Assembly: GCA_035444405.1 (NCBI GenBank)
Contig: DAOMOP010000043.1
Span: forward strand, 1 to 23,921
DNA length: 23,921 nt
Direction: 5' to 3'
DNA from: DAOMOP01 sp035444405
GTDB taxonomy: Bacteria; Pseudomonadota; Gammaproteobacteria; Burkholderiales; Rhodocyclaceae
Shown: positions 9,027 to 16,342 of the stretch, piece by piece
Layout of the letters: each line of letters begins with the position of its first letter
Position numbering within the stretch: position 1 is the stretch's first letter
Program-made: the position numbers and the translations under genes
Notes under the pieces: model-generated
What the model saw: only the letters and a program-made list of their open reading frames with translations
Told to the model about the DNA's origin: nothing
Database searches by the model: none

Positions 9027-9067
9027 GGGGGACGGCGGACGGGTGTCGTTCGCGCCCGCCGTCCCCC
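9027..9067 (+). repeat. Perfect 12-bp inverted repeat between dapD and pilU
   Basis: GGGGGACGGCGG at 9027-9038 is perfectly complementary to CCGCCGTCCCCC at 9056-9067, with a 17-base loop. In RNA this is a very stable GC-only hairpin starting 13 bases after the dapD stop. There is no T-run after it, so it is not a classical intrinsic terminator. It could be an attenuator, a 3' RNA-stability stem for dapCD mRNA, or a terminator working without a U-tract. Confidence 0.55.
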
Positions 9068-9096
9068 ACCCTCCCCCGCACTGAAGAGATTCCGCG

Positions 9097-10278
9097 ATGA
9101 TCTTCGACAAGCTGTTCCAGCTGATGGCCGAGAAGCAGGCCTCGGACCTCTACGTCACCGCCGGCGCCCCGATCAACATCAAGATCCAGGGCCAGACGCT
9201 GCCGATCAACCAGCAGGTCATGGACCCGGCGATGATCCGCCGCATGGTCGCCGAGCTCGTCGAGCCCGAGCAGTTCGAACGCTTCGAGCGCGACAAGGAG
9301 ATGAACATCTCGCGCGGCGTCAAGGATCTCGGCAACTTCCGCATCAACGTGTTCTGGCAGCGCAGCAGCATCGGGGTCGTGGTGCGCTACATCCAGGGCG
9401 ACATTCCGACGCTCGATTCGCTCGGCTTGCCGACCATCCTGTCCGAGCTGGTGATGGAAAAGCGCGGCCTGCTGCTGGTGGTCGGCTCGACCGGCTCGGG
9501 CAAGTCGACCACGCTGGCGTCGATGATCGACTACCGCAACCGCAATCGCAGCGGCCATATCCTGACCGTCGAGGATCCGATCGAATACCTGTTTCGCCAC
9601 CGCAAGTCGGTGGTGAACCAGCGCGAGGTCGGCATCGACACGCACAGCTGGCAGGAGGCGCTGCGCAACGCGATGCGCCAGGCGCCGGACTGCATCCTGA
9701 TCGGCGAGATCCGCGACCGCGAGACCATGCAGGCGGCGCTGTCGTACGCGCAGACCGGTCACCTGTGTCTCGCGACCCTGCATGCGAACAACGCCTATCA
9801 CGCGCTCAACCGCATCGTGAATTTCTTCCCGGTCGAGAGCCGTTCACTGCTGTTTCTCGATCTGGCGGTGTCGCTGCGCACCATCCTGTCGCAGCGCCTG
9901 GTGCGCAAGCCGGACGGCAAGCGCATTCCGGCCGTCGAGATCCTGCTCAACACGCGCCACATCACCGAGCTGATCGAGCGCGGCGAGTTGAACGAGATCA
10001 AGGAGGCGATGGAACAAAGCCTCGCGCCGGGCTCGCGGACCTTCGAGCAGGACCTCTACCGCCTCTACAGCGAAAAGGCCATCACGCTCGACGAGGCGCT
10101 CGCCAATGCCGACTCGCCGACCAATCTGTCGTGGATCATCAACAACGCACAGATCGGCAAGGACGACGGGGACGCGGCGGTGAGCCACACCCCCACCATC
10201 GACTTCGAGCGCACCGAGGCCGATGGCGCCTCGTTCCGCGAATTCACCCTCAACCTGGACGACGACTTGCCTCGCTGA
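9097..10278 (+). CDS. pilU: PilT/PilU-family type IV pilus retraction ATPase, PilU-like
   Basis: This 393-residue hexameric ATPase of the secretion-ATPase superfamily acts at the cytoplasmic base of type IV pili and promotes retraction, for example in twitching or DNA uptake. It shows an N-terminal PAS-like region (ASDLYVTAGAPINIKIQG), Walker A GSTGSGKST (130-138), an Asp box (VEDPIEYLF), Walker B CILIGEIRDRET (199-210) and a His box TGHLCLATLHAN (220-231). The segment LLFLDLAVSLRTILSQRLVRK and the acidic C-terminal extension beyond the ATPase core fit PilU better than PilT. PilU normally needs PilT, which is not in this window. It lies between dapD and dapE on the same strand, with no other pilus gene nearby. 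The ATG at 9097 has GAAGAG about nine bases upstream. Confidence 0.88.
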   Translation: MIFDKLFQLMAEKQASDLYVTAGAPINIKIQGQTLPINQQVMDPAMIRRMVAELVEPEQFERFERDKEMNISRGVKDLGNFRINVFWQRSSIGVVVRYIQGDIPTLDSLGLPTILSELVMEKRGLLLVVGSTGSGKSTTLASMIDYRNRNRSGHILTVEDPIEYLFRHRKSVVNQREVGIDTHSWQEALRNAMRQAPDCILIGEIRDRETMQAALSYAQTGHLCLATLHANNAYHALNRIVNFFPVESRSLLFLDLAVSLRTILSQRLVRKPDGKRIPAVEILLNTRHITELIERGELNEIKEAMEQSLAPGSRTFEQDLYRLYSEKAITLDEALANADSPTNLSWIINNAQIGKDDGDAAVSHTPTIDFERTEADGASFREFTLNLDDDLPR

Positions 10279-10373
10279 ATGCGCAAGCCGCGGCCCGGCG
10301 CACCCGAGCGGGCACCGCGCGAGCGACGGCTGCGCCGCAAGGCGAACGACAACAAGACCTACCGAGAGGCACG

Positions 10374-11528
10374 ATGTCCGATTCCCGACAGACCCCGACG
10401 CTGACGCTGGCGTGCGAGCTGATCGCACGTCCATCGGTGACCCCCGACGATGCCGGTTGCCTCGAGCTGCTGGGCGAACGGCTGCGCCCGCTCGGCTTCA
10501 CGTGCGAGCGCATCGACACCGGCGGCGTATCGAACTTGTGGGCGCGGCGTGGCAGCGCCCGCCCGTTGCTGTGCTTCGCCGGCCACACCGACGTGGTACC
10601 GCCGGGCCCGCTCGAGCAATGGCACTCGCCGCCGTTCGAGCCGACCGTGCGCGACGGCCACTTGTACGGGCGCGGCGCGGCCGACATGAAGACCTCGCTG
10701 GCCGCCTTCGTCACCGCGATCGAGCGCTTCGTCGCGGCGCATCCCGATCACGATGGATCGATCGCGCTGCTGCTGACCTCGGACGAGGAAGGCATCGCGA
10801 CTCACGGCACGGTCAAGGTCGTCGAGGCGCTGGCGGCGCGTGGCGAGCGCCTCGACTACTGCGTGGTCGGCGAACCGACTTCGGTGGATACGCTCGGCGA
10901 CACGATCAAGAACGGTCGCCGCGGCTCGCTCTCCGGCACCTTGCGCGTCAAGGGCCAACAAGGGCACGTCGCCTATCCGCAGCTCGCGCGCAACCCGATC
11001 CACGAGCTCGCACCTGCGCTGGCCGAACTGGTGGCGATCCGCTGGGACGATGGCAACGAGTTCTTCCCGCCGACGACGTGGCAGGTGTCGAACATTCATG
11101 CGGGCACCGGCGCGAACAACGTGATCCCGGGCGAGTGCGAAGTGCTGTTCAACTTCCGCTTTGCGTCGGTGAGCAGTGCCGATTCGCTGCGCCAGCGCAC
11201 GCACGAGGTGCTCGACCGCCACGGGCTGCGATACACGCTCGACTGGCATCTGTCGGGAAAACCCTATCTGACCGGCCGCGGCCGGCTCGTCGATGCACTG
11301 TCGCGGGCGATTCACGAGACGGTCGGCGTCGACACCGAGCTGTCCACCAGCGGCGGCACCTCGGACGGGCGCTTCATTGCCGACATCTGCACCGAAGTGG
11401 TCGAGTTCGGGCCCGTTAACGCCACCATCCACAAGCTCGACGAGCGCGTCGCGCTCGACGCCATCGAACCGCTATCGGCGATCTACGAGCACACGCTCGC
11501 CTCGCTGCTGACCGCCGCACAGGACTGA
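10374..11528 (+). CDS. dapE: Succinyl-diaminopimelate desuccinylase
   Basis: This 384-residue M20-family di-zinc amidohydrolase cleaves N-succinyl-LL-diaminopimelate to LL-diaminopimelate and succinate. Metal and catalytic residues can be aligned to E. coli DapE with an offset of four: H71 and D73 in GHTDVVPPGP, bridging D104 in GRGAADMK, catalytic base E138 and ligand E139 in TSDEEG, and H353 near the C-terminus in NATIHKLDE. STSGGTSDGRFI is also typical. The frame is open far upstream through pilU, but the ATG at 10374 (MSDSRQTPTLTLACELIARPS) with GAGAGG about five bases before it is the proper start. It completes the dapC-dapD-dapE set. prmB begins six bases after its stop. Confidence 0.96.
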   Translation: MSDSRQTPTLTLACELIARPSVTPDDAGCLELLGERLRPLGFTCERIDTGGVSNLWARRGSARPLLCFAGHTDVVPPGPLEQWHSPPFEPTVRDGHLYGRGAADMKTSLAAFVTAIERFVAAHPDHDGSIALLLTSDEEGIATHGTVKVVEALAARGERLDYCVVGEPTSVDTLGDTIKNGRRGSLSGTLRVKGQQGHVAYPQLARNPIHELAPALAELVAIRWDDGNEFFPPTTWQVSNIHAGTGANNVIPGECEVLFNFRFASVSSADSLRQRTHEVLDRHGLRYTLDWHLSGKPYLTGRGRLVDALSRAIHETVGVDTELSTSGGTSDGRFIADICTEVVEFGPVNATIHKLDERVALDAIEPLSAIYEHTLASLLTAAQD

Positions 11529-11534
11529 AGTGAC

Positions 11535-12509
11535 ATGACCGACACCCGCGTCGCCGTGCCCGCGCACGAACATCAACCTGACGAACACGAACACGAACAC
11601 GAACACGAGATGGGACCGCTCGCCGAACTGGTGACCCTGCGCGACTGGCTGCGCTACGCGGTCACGCGCTTCAACCGCGAAGAGCTGTTCTTCGGTCACG
11701 GCTGTGCCGATGCCTTCGACGAGGCGGTATGGCTGCTGTTGCACACGCTGTCGCTGCCGCTCGACCGGCTCGAGCCGTTTCTCGACGCCTGCATCACTGC
11801 CGAGGAGCGCGAGTCGCTGCTCGCCGTGATCGAGCGGCGCATCACCGAGCGCATTCCGGCGGCCTACATCACCCACGAGGCATGGCTGGGCGACTTCCGC
11901 TTCTACGTCGACGAGCGCGTCATCGTGCCACGATCGTATTTTGCGGAGCTGCTCGCCGATGGATTTTCGCCGTGGGTGGACGACGTCGGCGCGGCCGACG
12001 ACGTGCTGGATCTTTGCACCGGCTCGGGCTGCCTGGCGATCGTCATGGCGCATGTCTTCCCCAATGCCCATGTCGTCGCCGCCGATCTTTCGGACGATGC
12101 ACTCGCGGTCGCGCGCCGCAACGTGGGCGACTACCGGCTCGACGACCGCATCGAGCTGGTGAAGACCGACGTCTTCGACGGACTCGCCGGCAGGCGCTTC
12201 GACCTGATCGTCTGCAATCCGCCTTATGTGACCGCCGAGGCGATGGCGCAGCTGCCTCCCGAGTACCTGCACGAGCCGCGCATGGCCCTGGCGGCCGGGG
12301 ACGACGGCCTGGACGTGGTGCGGCGCGTGCTCGTGGAGGCGCGCGCGCATCTGCACGAGACAGGTGTGCTGGCCGTCGAAGTGGGCCATAATCGGCAACT
12401 GGTGGAAGAGGCTTTTCCAGATTTGCCAATGGTGTGGCTGTCGACGGCCACCGGTGCGGACACCGTGTTCGTGCTGCGCGCCGAAGAGCTGCCGCAGACG
12501 ACGGGCTGA
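11535..12509 (+). CDS. prmB: 50S ribosomal protein L3 N5-glutamine methyltransferase
   Basis: This 324-residue class I SAM-dependent methyltransferase modifies a glutamine of ribosomal protein L3. The SAM site is LDLCTGSGCLAIV and the glutamine-methylase signature NPPY lies in IVCNPPYVTAEAM. PrmB rather than PrmA or PrmC is supported by the N-terminal segment RDWLRYAVTRFN, FGHGCADAFDEAVWLLL and DERVIVPRSYFAELL, which parallel the E. coli PrmB sequence. The chosen ATG at 11535 lies six bases after the dapE stop, with a weak GAAG upstream. The first 25 residues are an unusual His/Glu tract encoded by a hexanucleotide repeat. An in-frame ATG at 11610 would give 299 residues and remove that tract, so the true start is uncertain. 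Confidence 0.93.
   Translation: MTDTRVAVPAHEHQPDEHEHEHEHEMGPLAELVTLRDWLRYAVTRFNREELFFGHGCADAFDEAVWLLLHTLSLPLDRLEPFLDACITAEERESLLAVIERRITERIPAAYITHEAWLGDFRFYVDERVIVPRSYFAELLADGFSPWVDDVGAADDVLDLCTGSGCLAIVMAHVFPNAHVVAADLSDDALAVARRNVGDYRLDDRIELVKTDVFDGLAGRRFDLIVCNPPYVTAEAMAQLPPEYLHEPRMALAAGDDGLDVVRRVLVEARAHLHETGVLAVEVGHNRQLVEEAFPDLPMVWLSTATGADTVFVLRAEELPQTTG
11583..11606 (+). repeat. Hexanucleotide tandem repeat (GAACAC)x4 in prmB 5' end
   Basis: Four perfect copies of GAACAC encode Glu-His pairs at PrmB residues 17-24, extended upstream by imperfect His/Glu codons. Because the unit is six bases, copy-number change would lengthen or shorten the tract without breaking the frame. Confidence 0.9.
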
Positions 12510-12519
12510 GCCGCGACGA

Positions 12520-12549
12520 GGCACGGCGCCGGCGGTCGAGGCCCGTGCC
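12520..12549 (+). repeat. Short inverted repeat between prmB and response regulator
   Basis: GGCACGG at 12520-12526 pairs perfectly with CCGTGCC at 12543-12549 across a 16-base loop in the 55-bp gap. No T-run follows, and the right arm ends just upstream of the GAGGGGG ribosome site. It could modulate readthrough or translation, but a 7-bp GC stem can arise by chance in such DNA. Confidence 0.3.
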
Positions 12550-12564
12550 GACGAGGGGGCAAGC

Positions 12565-13005
12565 ATGCGCAACGAGCGGCCCATTCTGCTGATCGAGGAC
12601 AATCCGGACGACGAGGCCCTGACCCTGCGCGCCTTCGCCAGGAACGGCGTCGTCAATCCCGTTGTCATCGTCCGCGATGGTGTGGAGGCGATCGAGTATC
12701 TGTTCGGCGACCCCCGCAAGGCGGTCGAACCGGGCCATGTTCCGGCAGTGATCCTGCTCGATCTCAAGCTGCCGCGCATCGACGGCCTGGAAGTCCTCAG
12801 GCGCATACGCGCCGCCGAGCGCACGGCGCTGCTGCCGGTCGTCGTGCTGACCACGTCGGGCGAACGGCGCGACGTCGAGCAGGCCTACCAGCTCGGCGCC
12901 AACAGTTACATCCGCAAGCCGGTCGATTACGACGAATTCGTCGGCTCGGTCGGACTGATTGCGAGCTACTGGCTGGGGCTGAACCTGCCCGCCGACAGCC
13001 ACTGA
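12565..13005 (+). CDS. Single-domain response regulator, Rcp1-like receiver
   Basis: This 146-residue protein is a stand-alone CheY-like receiver. It has the acidic pair E11/D12 (LLIEDNPDDEALTLRAF), phosphoacceptor D66 (VILLDLKLPRIDGLEVL), the switch threonine in VVLTTSGE (T96 or T97) and the conserved K118 in YIRKPVD. The EDNPDDE start and the insert EYLFGDPRKAVEPGHVP are typical of the Rcp1 group, which usually pairs with phytochrome-like or other hybrid histidine kinases. There is no DNA-binding output domain and no kinase in the window, so partner and signal are unknown. The ATG at 12565 follows a strong GAGGGGG. It is the last plus-strand gene before the convergent isc operon; only 40 bp separate it from iscX, with no clear terminator. 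Confidence 0.9.
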   Translation: MRNERPILLIEDNPDDEALTLRAFARNGVVNPVVIVRDGVEAIEYLFGDPRKAVEPGHVPAVILLDLKLPRIDGLEVLRRIRAAERTALLPVVVLTTSGERRDVEQAYQLGANSYIRKPVDYDEFVGSVGLIASYWLGLNLPADSH

Positions 13006-13045
13006 GCGGCGCCGGACGAGCGGCTCGACCCGCCTCCGACGCGCT

Positions 13046-13240
13046 TCACGACACCTCGTCGATCCAGGCCTGCTGGATGCCTTCGAGGATGCGCTCGCCG
13101 CAATGCTTGGGGTCGTCGTCGAAGTCCGGCAGCGCGAGCACCCAGTTCATCAGGTCGACGAAATTCACTCTGGTCGGATCGACGTCGGGGTATTTGTCGG
13201 CGAGCTCGATCGCGATCTCCTGCACCTCTGTCCACTTCAT
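13046..13240 (-). CDS. iscX: Fe-S cluster assembly protein IscX
   Basis: This small acidic 64-residue protein (E. coli YfhJ/IscX has 66) begins MKWTEVQEIAIELADKYPD and contains NFVDLMNWVLALPDFDDDP, both hallmarks of IscX. It binds IscS and iron and modulates cysteine desulfurase activity. The open frame extends about 70 codons upstream over fdx, but the ATG at 13240 matches the family, has GGAGG about ten bases upstream, and overlaps the fdx stop by one base (TGATG), so its translation is probably coupled to fdx. It is the last gene of the isc operon; I see no intrinsic terminator between it and the convergent receiver gene. Confidence 0.96.
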   Translation of the reverse strand: MKWTEVQEIAIELADKYPDVDPTRVNFVDLMNWVLALPDFDDDPKHCGERILEGIQQAWIDEVS

Positions 13241-13581
13241 CAGTGCTTGCCCTCCCGTGCCATGTTGATCGTGTAGCGCGGTATCTCGACGACCAGCGGC
13301 GTATCGCGTACCAGCGCCTGACACGACAGGCGCGACTGCGGCTCGAGACCCCAGGCCTTGTCGAGCAGATCTTCCTCCTCCTCCTCGGCCTCCTCGAGCG
13401 AGTCGAAGCCCTCGCGCACGATCACGTGGCAGGTCGTGCACGCACACGACTTCTCGCAGGCATGCTCGATCTCGATGCCGTTCTGAAGCAGGCCGTCACA
13501 AATCGAAGTGCCCGGAGTGGCCTCGATGACGGCCCCCTCCGGGCACAGTTCGACGTGCGGCAAGACAATAATCTGGGTCAT
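13240..13581 (-). CDS. fdx: ISC-type [2Fe-2S] ferredoxin
   Basis: This 113-residue adrenodoxin-type ferredoxin supplies electrons during Fe-S cluster assembly. The cluster ligands match E. coli Fdx in position: C42, C48 and C51 in HACEKSCACTTCHV, and C87 in RLSCQAL. C46 is the extra semi-conserved cysteine of this group. The stretch SLEEAEEEEEDLLDKAWGLE forms an acidic partner-binding loop. The ATG at 13579-13581 overlaps the hscA stop by four bases, and the 3' end overlaps iscX by one, a tightly packed arrangement that suggests fixed stoichiometry by translational coupling. Confidence 0.97.
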   Translation of the reverse strand: MTQIIVLPHVELCPEGAVIEATPGTSICDGLLQNGIEIEHACEKSCACTTCHVIVREGFDSLEEAEEEEEDLLDKAWGLEPQSRLSCQALVRDTPLVVEIPRYTINMAREGKH

Positions 13582-15449
13582 ACCTCGATCTCGTTAACCT
13601 TGCGGCCGGACAATGCCGAGCGGATGCTCTTGTCCATGCGGCGCGCCGCGAATTCGTCGGTCGCGCGCGCAAGGGCCTCGATGCCCGCCTTGATCGCGCG
13701 ATGGTCGGTGTTGTTCTTGAGCTCGCGCAGCGACTGCATCGCCGCGTCGATCACGGCGCGTTCCTCGGCGTTCAAGAGTTCGCCGTCGCGTTCGAGCGCG
13801 TGTGCGGTCGCCTCGAGCACACGGTCGGCCTCGACCAGCTGCTCGTGCAAGGCGCGTGCGCCCATGTCCTCGCTGGCGTGGGCCATGCCGTCGCGCAGCA
13901 TCGCGGCGATCTCTTCGTCGGACAGGCCGTAGGACGGCTTGACCAGCACGCTCGCCTCGACGCCGGACGAGATCTCCTTGGCCGACACCGACAGCAGCCC
14001 GTCGGCGTCGACCTGGAAGGTCACGCGGATGCGTGCGGCGCCGGCGGCCATCGGCGGGATGCCGCGCAGCTCGAAGCGCGCGAGCGAGCGGCAGTCCTTG
14101 ACCAGCTCGCGCTCGCCCTGCACGACGTGAAATGCCATTGCGGTCTGGCCGTCCTTGAAGGTCGTGAACTCCTGCGCACGCGCGATCGGCAGCGTCGCGT
14201 TGCGCGGCACGACCTTCTCGGCCAGTCCGCCCATGGTCTCGAGGCCCAGCGACAGCGGGATCACGTCGAGCAGCAGCCAGTCGTCGTCCTCGTCCTTGCG
14301 GTTGCCGGCGAGGATGTTGGCCTGGATCGCGGCGCCGAGGGCGACGACCTTGTCCGGGTCGAGGTTGGTGAGCGGCTCCTGGCCGAAGAACTGTGCGACT
14401 GCGCGCTGGATGTGCGGCATGCGCGTCGCGCCGCCGACCATCACCACGCCCTTGACCTGCTCGGGCGACAGCCCGGCGTCGCGCAACACCTTGCGCATCG
14501 GCGTCATCGTCTTGCGCACCAGATGCTCGGTGATGCGGGCGAACTCGTCGCGGGTGATGACCAGATCGACCGTCTCGCCGGTCGACAGCTTCGCGTGGAT
14601 CGGCGCTTCCTCGCACGCGGTCAGGAATTCCTTGGCCTCGCGTGCCCGCATCAGCAGGCGGCGCGCATCCTCGCTCGTCGGCGGCGCGATGCGCGCGCTG
14701 TCGAGAATCCAGCAGAACAGCCGGTGGTCGAAGTCGTCCCCGCCCAGCGCGCTGTCGCCGTTGGTCGCGAGCACCTCGAAGACGCCGCGCGACAGCTTGA
14801 GGATGGAAAGATCGAAGGTGCCGCCGCCGAGGTCGTACACCGCATAGACGCCCTCGGATGCGTTGTCGAGCCCGTAGGCGACCGCCGCGGCGGTCGGCTC
14901 GTTGAGCAGGCGCAGCACGTTCAGGCCGGCCAGCTGTGCGGCGTCCTTGGTCGCCTGGCGCTGCGCGTCGTCGAAATAGGCCGGCACCGTGATCACGACG
15001 CCGGTGAGCGGACCGCCCAGGCTCGCCTCGGCGCGCGCGGCGAGCGCGCGCAGGATCTCGGCGGACACCTCGACCGGCGTCTTGAGCCCCTGCACGGTGC
15101 GCAGCCGCACCATGCCTTCGGCGTCGAGGAAGTCGTAGGGCATCTGCTCGACGTGCAGCACGTCCTTCAGGCCGCGCCCCATGAAGCGCTTGACCGACAT
15201 GATCGTGTTGCGCGGATCGGTCAGGTGTGCCTGCGCGGCCGGCAGGCCGACCTCGACCTTGCCGTCGGCGCGATAGTGGACGATGGACGGCAGCATCGTG
15301 CGGCCGTTCACGTCGGGCAGGCACACGGCGATGCCGTTGCGCACCGTCGCGACCAGCGAGTTGGTCGTGCCGAGGTCGATGCCGGCGGCGAGCCGGTGCT
15401 TGTGCGGCTCGGCGGACATGCCGGGTTCGGCAATTTGGAGTAGAGCCAT
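13578..15449 (-). CDS. hscA: Fe-S cluster assembly chaperone HscA (Hsp70 family)
   Basis: This 623-residue Hsp70 paralogue (E. coli HscA has 616) binds the LPPVK motif of IscU and, with HscB, drives cluster release in an ATP-dependent cycle. It starts MALLQIAEPGMSAEPHKHRLAAGIDLGTTNS (first 20 residues diagnostic of HscA, then the phosphate-1 loop). Further Hsp70 landmarks are VPAYFDDAQRQATKDAAQLAG, VYDLGGGTFDLSIL, ALGGDDFDH and VVMVGGATRMPHIQ, followed by a beta-sandwich substrate domain (about 390-505) and a helical lid. There is no C-terminal EEVD-like tail. The ATG at 15449 overlaps the hscB stop by one base; the C-terminus overlaps fdx by four bases. Confidence 0.97.
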   Translation of the reverse strand: MALLQIAEPGMSAEPHKHRLAAGIDLGTTNSLVATVRNGIAVCLPDVNGRTMLPSIVHYRADGKVEVGLPAAQAHLTDPRNTIMSVKRFMGRGLKDVLHVEQMPYDFLDAEGMVRLRTVQGLKTPVEVSAEILRALAARAEASLGGPLTGVVITVPAYFDDAQRQATKDAAQLAGLNVLRLLNEPTAAAVAYGLDNASEGVYAVYDLGGGTFDLSILKLSRGVFEVLATNGDSALGGDDFDHRLFCWILDSARIAPPTSEDARRLLMRAREAKEFLTACEEAPIHAKLSTGETVDLVITRDEFARITEHLVRKTMTPMRKVLRDAGLSPEQVKGVVMVGGATRMPHIQRAVAQFFGQEPLTNLDPDKVVALGAAIQANILAGNRKDEDDDWLLLDVIPLSLGLETMGGLAEKVVPRNATLPIARAQEFTTFKDGQTAMAFHVVQGERELVKDCRSLARFELRGIPPMAAGAARIRVTFQVDADGLLSVSAKEISSGVEASVLVKPSYGLSDEEIAAMLRDGMAHASEDMGARALHEQLVEADRVLEATAHALERDGELLNAEERAVIDAAMQSLRELKNNTDHRAIKAGIEALARATDEFAARRMDKSIRSALSGRKVNEIEV

Positions 15450-15982
15450 CAGGTTTCCAGCGCCTCGAGGGCGTCGTCAATTTCGTGCTGCAGCTTTTCG
15501 ATGAACATGAGGCGGCGCACCGTTTCGGCGGCGGCTTCGAGGTCGTTGCGTTCGTCGAAGCAGGCTTCTAGATCGACGAGCAGCTCGCGCGCGTGCTGGC
15601 GCAGTCGCAGGTGCAGCTGCTCGAGCTCGGCGACTTCGCCGGCCGCGCGAGCTTCCTCGACCGCTTCGCGCCACTCCATCTGCTCCATCAGGAACTCGTG
15701 CGACATCGCCGTGTTCGTGTGCAGGCCGGCGTCGATGCCGGCGAGCTCGAGCAGGTAGTGCGCGCGGCCGAGTGGTTTCTTCAGCGTCGTGAACGCCTCG
15801 TTCACCCGCGTCGCCCACTGCATCGCGCGCCGCTTGTCGGCATCGTCCAGATGCGCGTGACGGTCCGGGTGCACACGGCCGTGAAGCTCGTGGTAGGCGG
15901 CCTCGAGGGCCGCCTCGTCGACACGGAAACGCCGCGGCAACCCGAACAGCGCGAAAAAGTCCTGCTGCAGGTCGATGCTCAT
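15449..15982 (-). CDS. hscB: Co-chaperone HscB (J-domain protein)
   Basis: This 177-residue protein carries an N-terminal J domain with the HPD tripeptide H38-P39-D40 (GRVHPDRH) that stimulates HscA ATPase, and a C-terminal helical domain (about 85-175) that binds IscU. DFFALFGLPRRF at the N-terminus and KRRAMQWATRVNEAFTTLK in the J domain are characteristic. The ATG at 15982 has GAGGA a few bases upstream, in the 16-bp gap after iscA. The one-base overlap with hscA suggests coupled translation of the co-chaperone and its Hsp70. Confidence 0.96.
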   Translation of the reverse strand: MSIDLQQDFFALFGLPRRFRVDEAALEAAYHELHGRVHPDRHAHLDDADKRRAMQWATRVNEAFTTLKKPLGRAHYLLELAGIDAGLHTNTAMSHEFLMEQMEWREAVEEARAAGEVAELEQLHLRLRQHARELLVDLEACFDERNDLEAAAETVRRLMFIEKLQHEIDDALEALET

Positions 15983-15998
15983 CGTCCTCGCCGGCTCC

Positions 15999-16322
15999 TC
16001 AGACGTTGAAGCTCTCGCCGCAGCCGCAGGCGTCCTTGACGTTCGGGTTCTTGAACTTGAAGCCCTCGTTCAACCCCTCGCGCACGAAGTCGAGCTCGGT
16101 GCCGTCGAGATACGGCAGGCTCTTCGGGTCGACCACGATCTTCAGCCCGTGGCTCTCGAAGATCAGGTCGTCGTCGTGGGCCTCGTCGACGAACTCGAGC
16201 TTGTAGGCCATGCCCGAACAGCCGGAAGTGCGCACGCCGAGGCGGATACCGAGCCCCTTGCCGCGCTTCTCGATGAAATTGGCGACGTGCTTTGCTGCAC
16301 TCGCACTCATTGTCACGCCCAT
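15999..16322 (-). CDS. iscA: A-type Fe-S carrier/iron-binding protein IscA
   Basis: This 107-residue A-type carrier (the same length as E. coli IscA) delivers clusters or iron to apoproteins. The three metal/cluster cysteines are C35 in RTSGCSGMAY and C99 and C101 in DACGCGESFNV. LNEGFKFKNPNVKDACGCG is diagnostic of IscA over ErpA. Two starts compete. The ATG at 16322 gives MGVTMSASAAKHV, which aligns with family N-termini and has GGAGG about eight bases upstream. The ATG at 16337 adds five residues (MEDVA) and has AGGAG eight bases upstream. I prefer 16322. It lies between iscU and hscB in the standard isc order. Confidence 0.96.
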   Translation of the reverse strand: MGVTMSASAAKHVANFIEKRGKGLGIRLGVRTSGCSGMAYKLEFVDEAHDDDLIFESHGLKIVVDPKSLPYLDGTELDFVREGLNEGFKFKNPNVKDACGCGESFNV

Positions 16323-16342
16323 CGCCACGTCCTCCATACTCT

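Noticed and set aside
10279..10404. 41-codon basic mini-ORF starting directly after the pilU stop
   Set aside because: There is no ribosome site of its own, it overlaps the dapE start in another frame, and its Arg/Pro-rich sequence is what GC-rich intergenic DNA gives by chance. Conservation in relatives would be needed to revive it.
13006..13045. Bidirectional terminator between the receiver gene and iscX
   Set aside because: The 40-bp gap has only a 4-bp CGAG/CTCG stem and no T-run on either strand.
13701..15443. 580-codon plus-strand frame opposite hscA, and similar antisense frames at 269-2308 and 21743-23809
   Set aside because: All are antisense to well-supported genes (hscA, ligA, suhB/mutS) and show the His/Arg/Leu/Gly-rich composition of shadow frames, with no recognisable domain.
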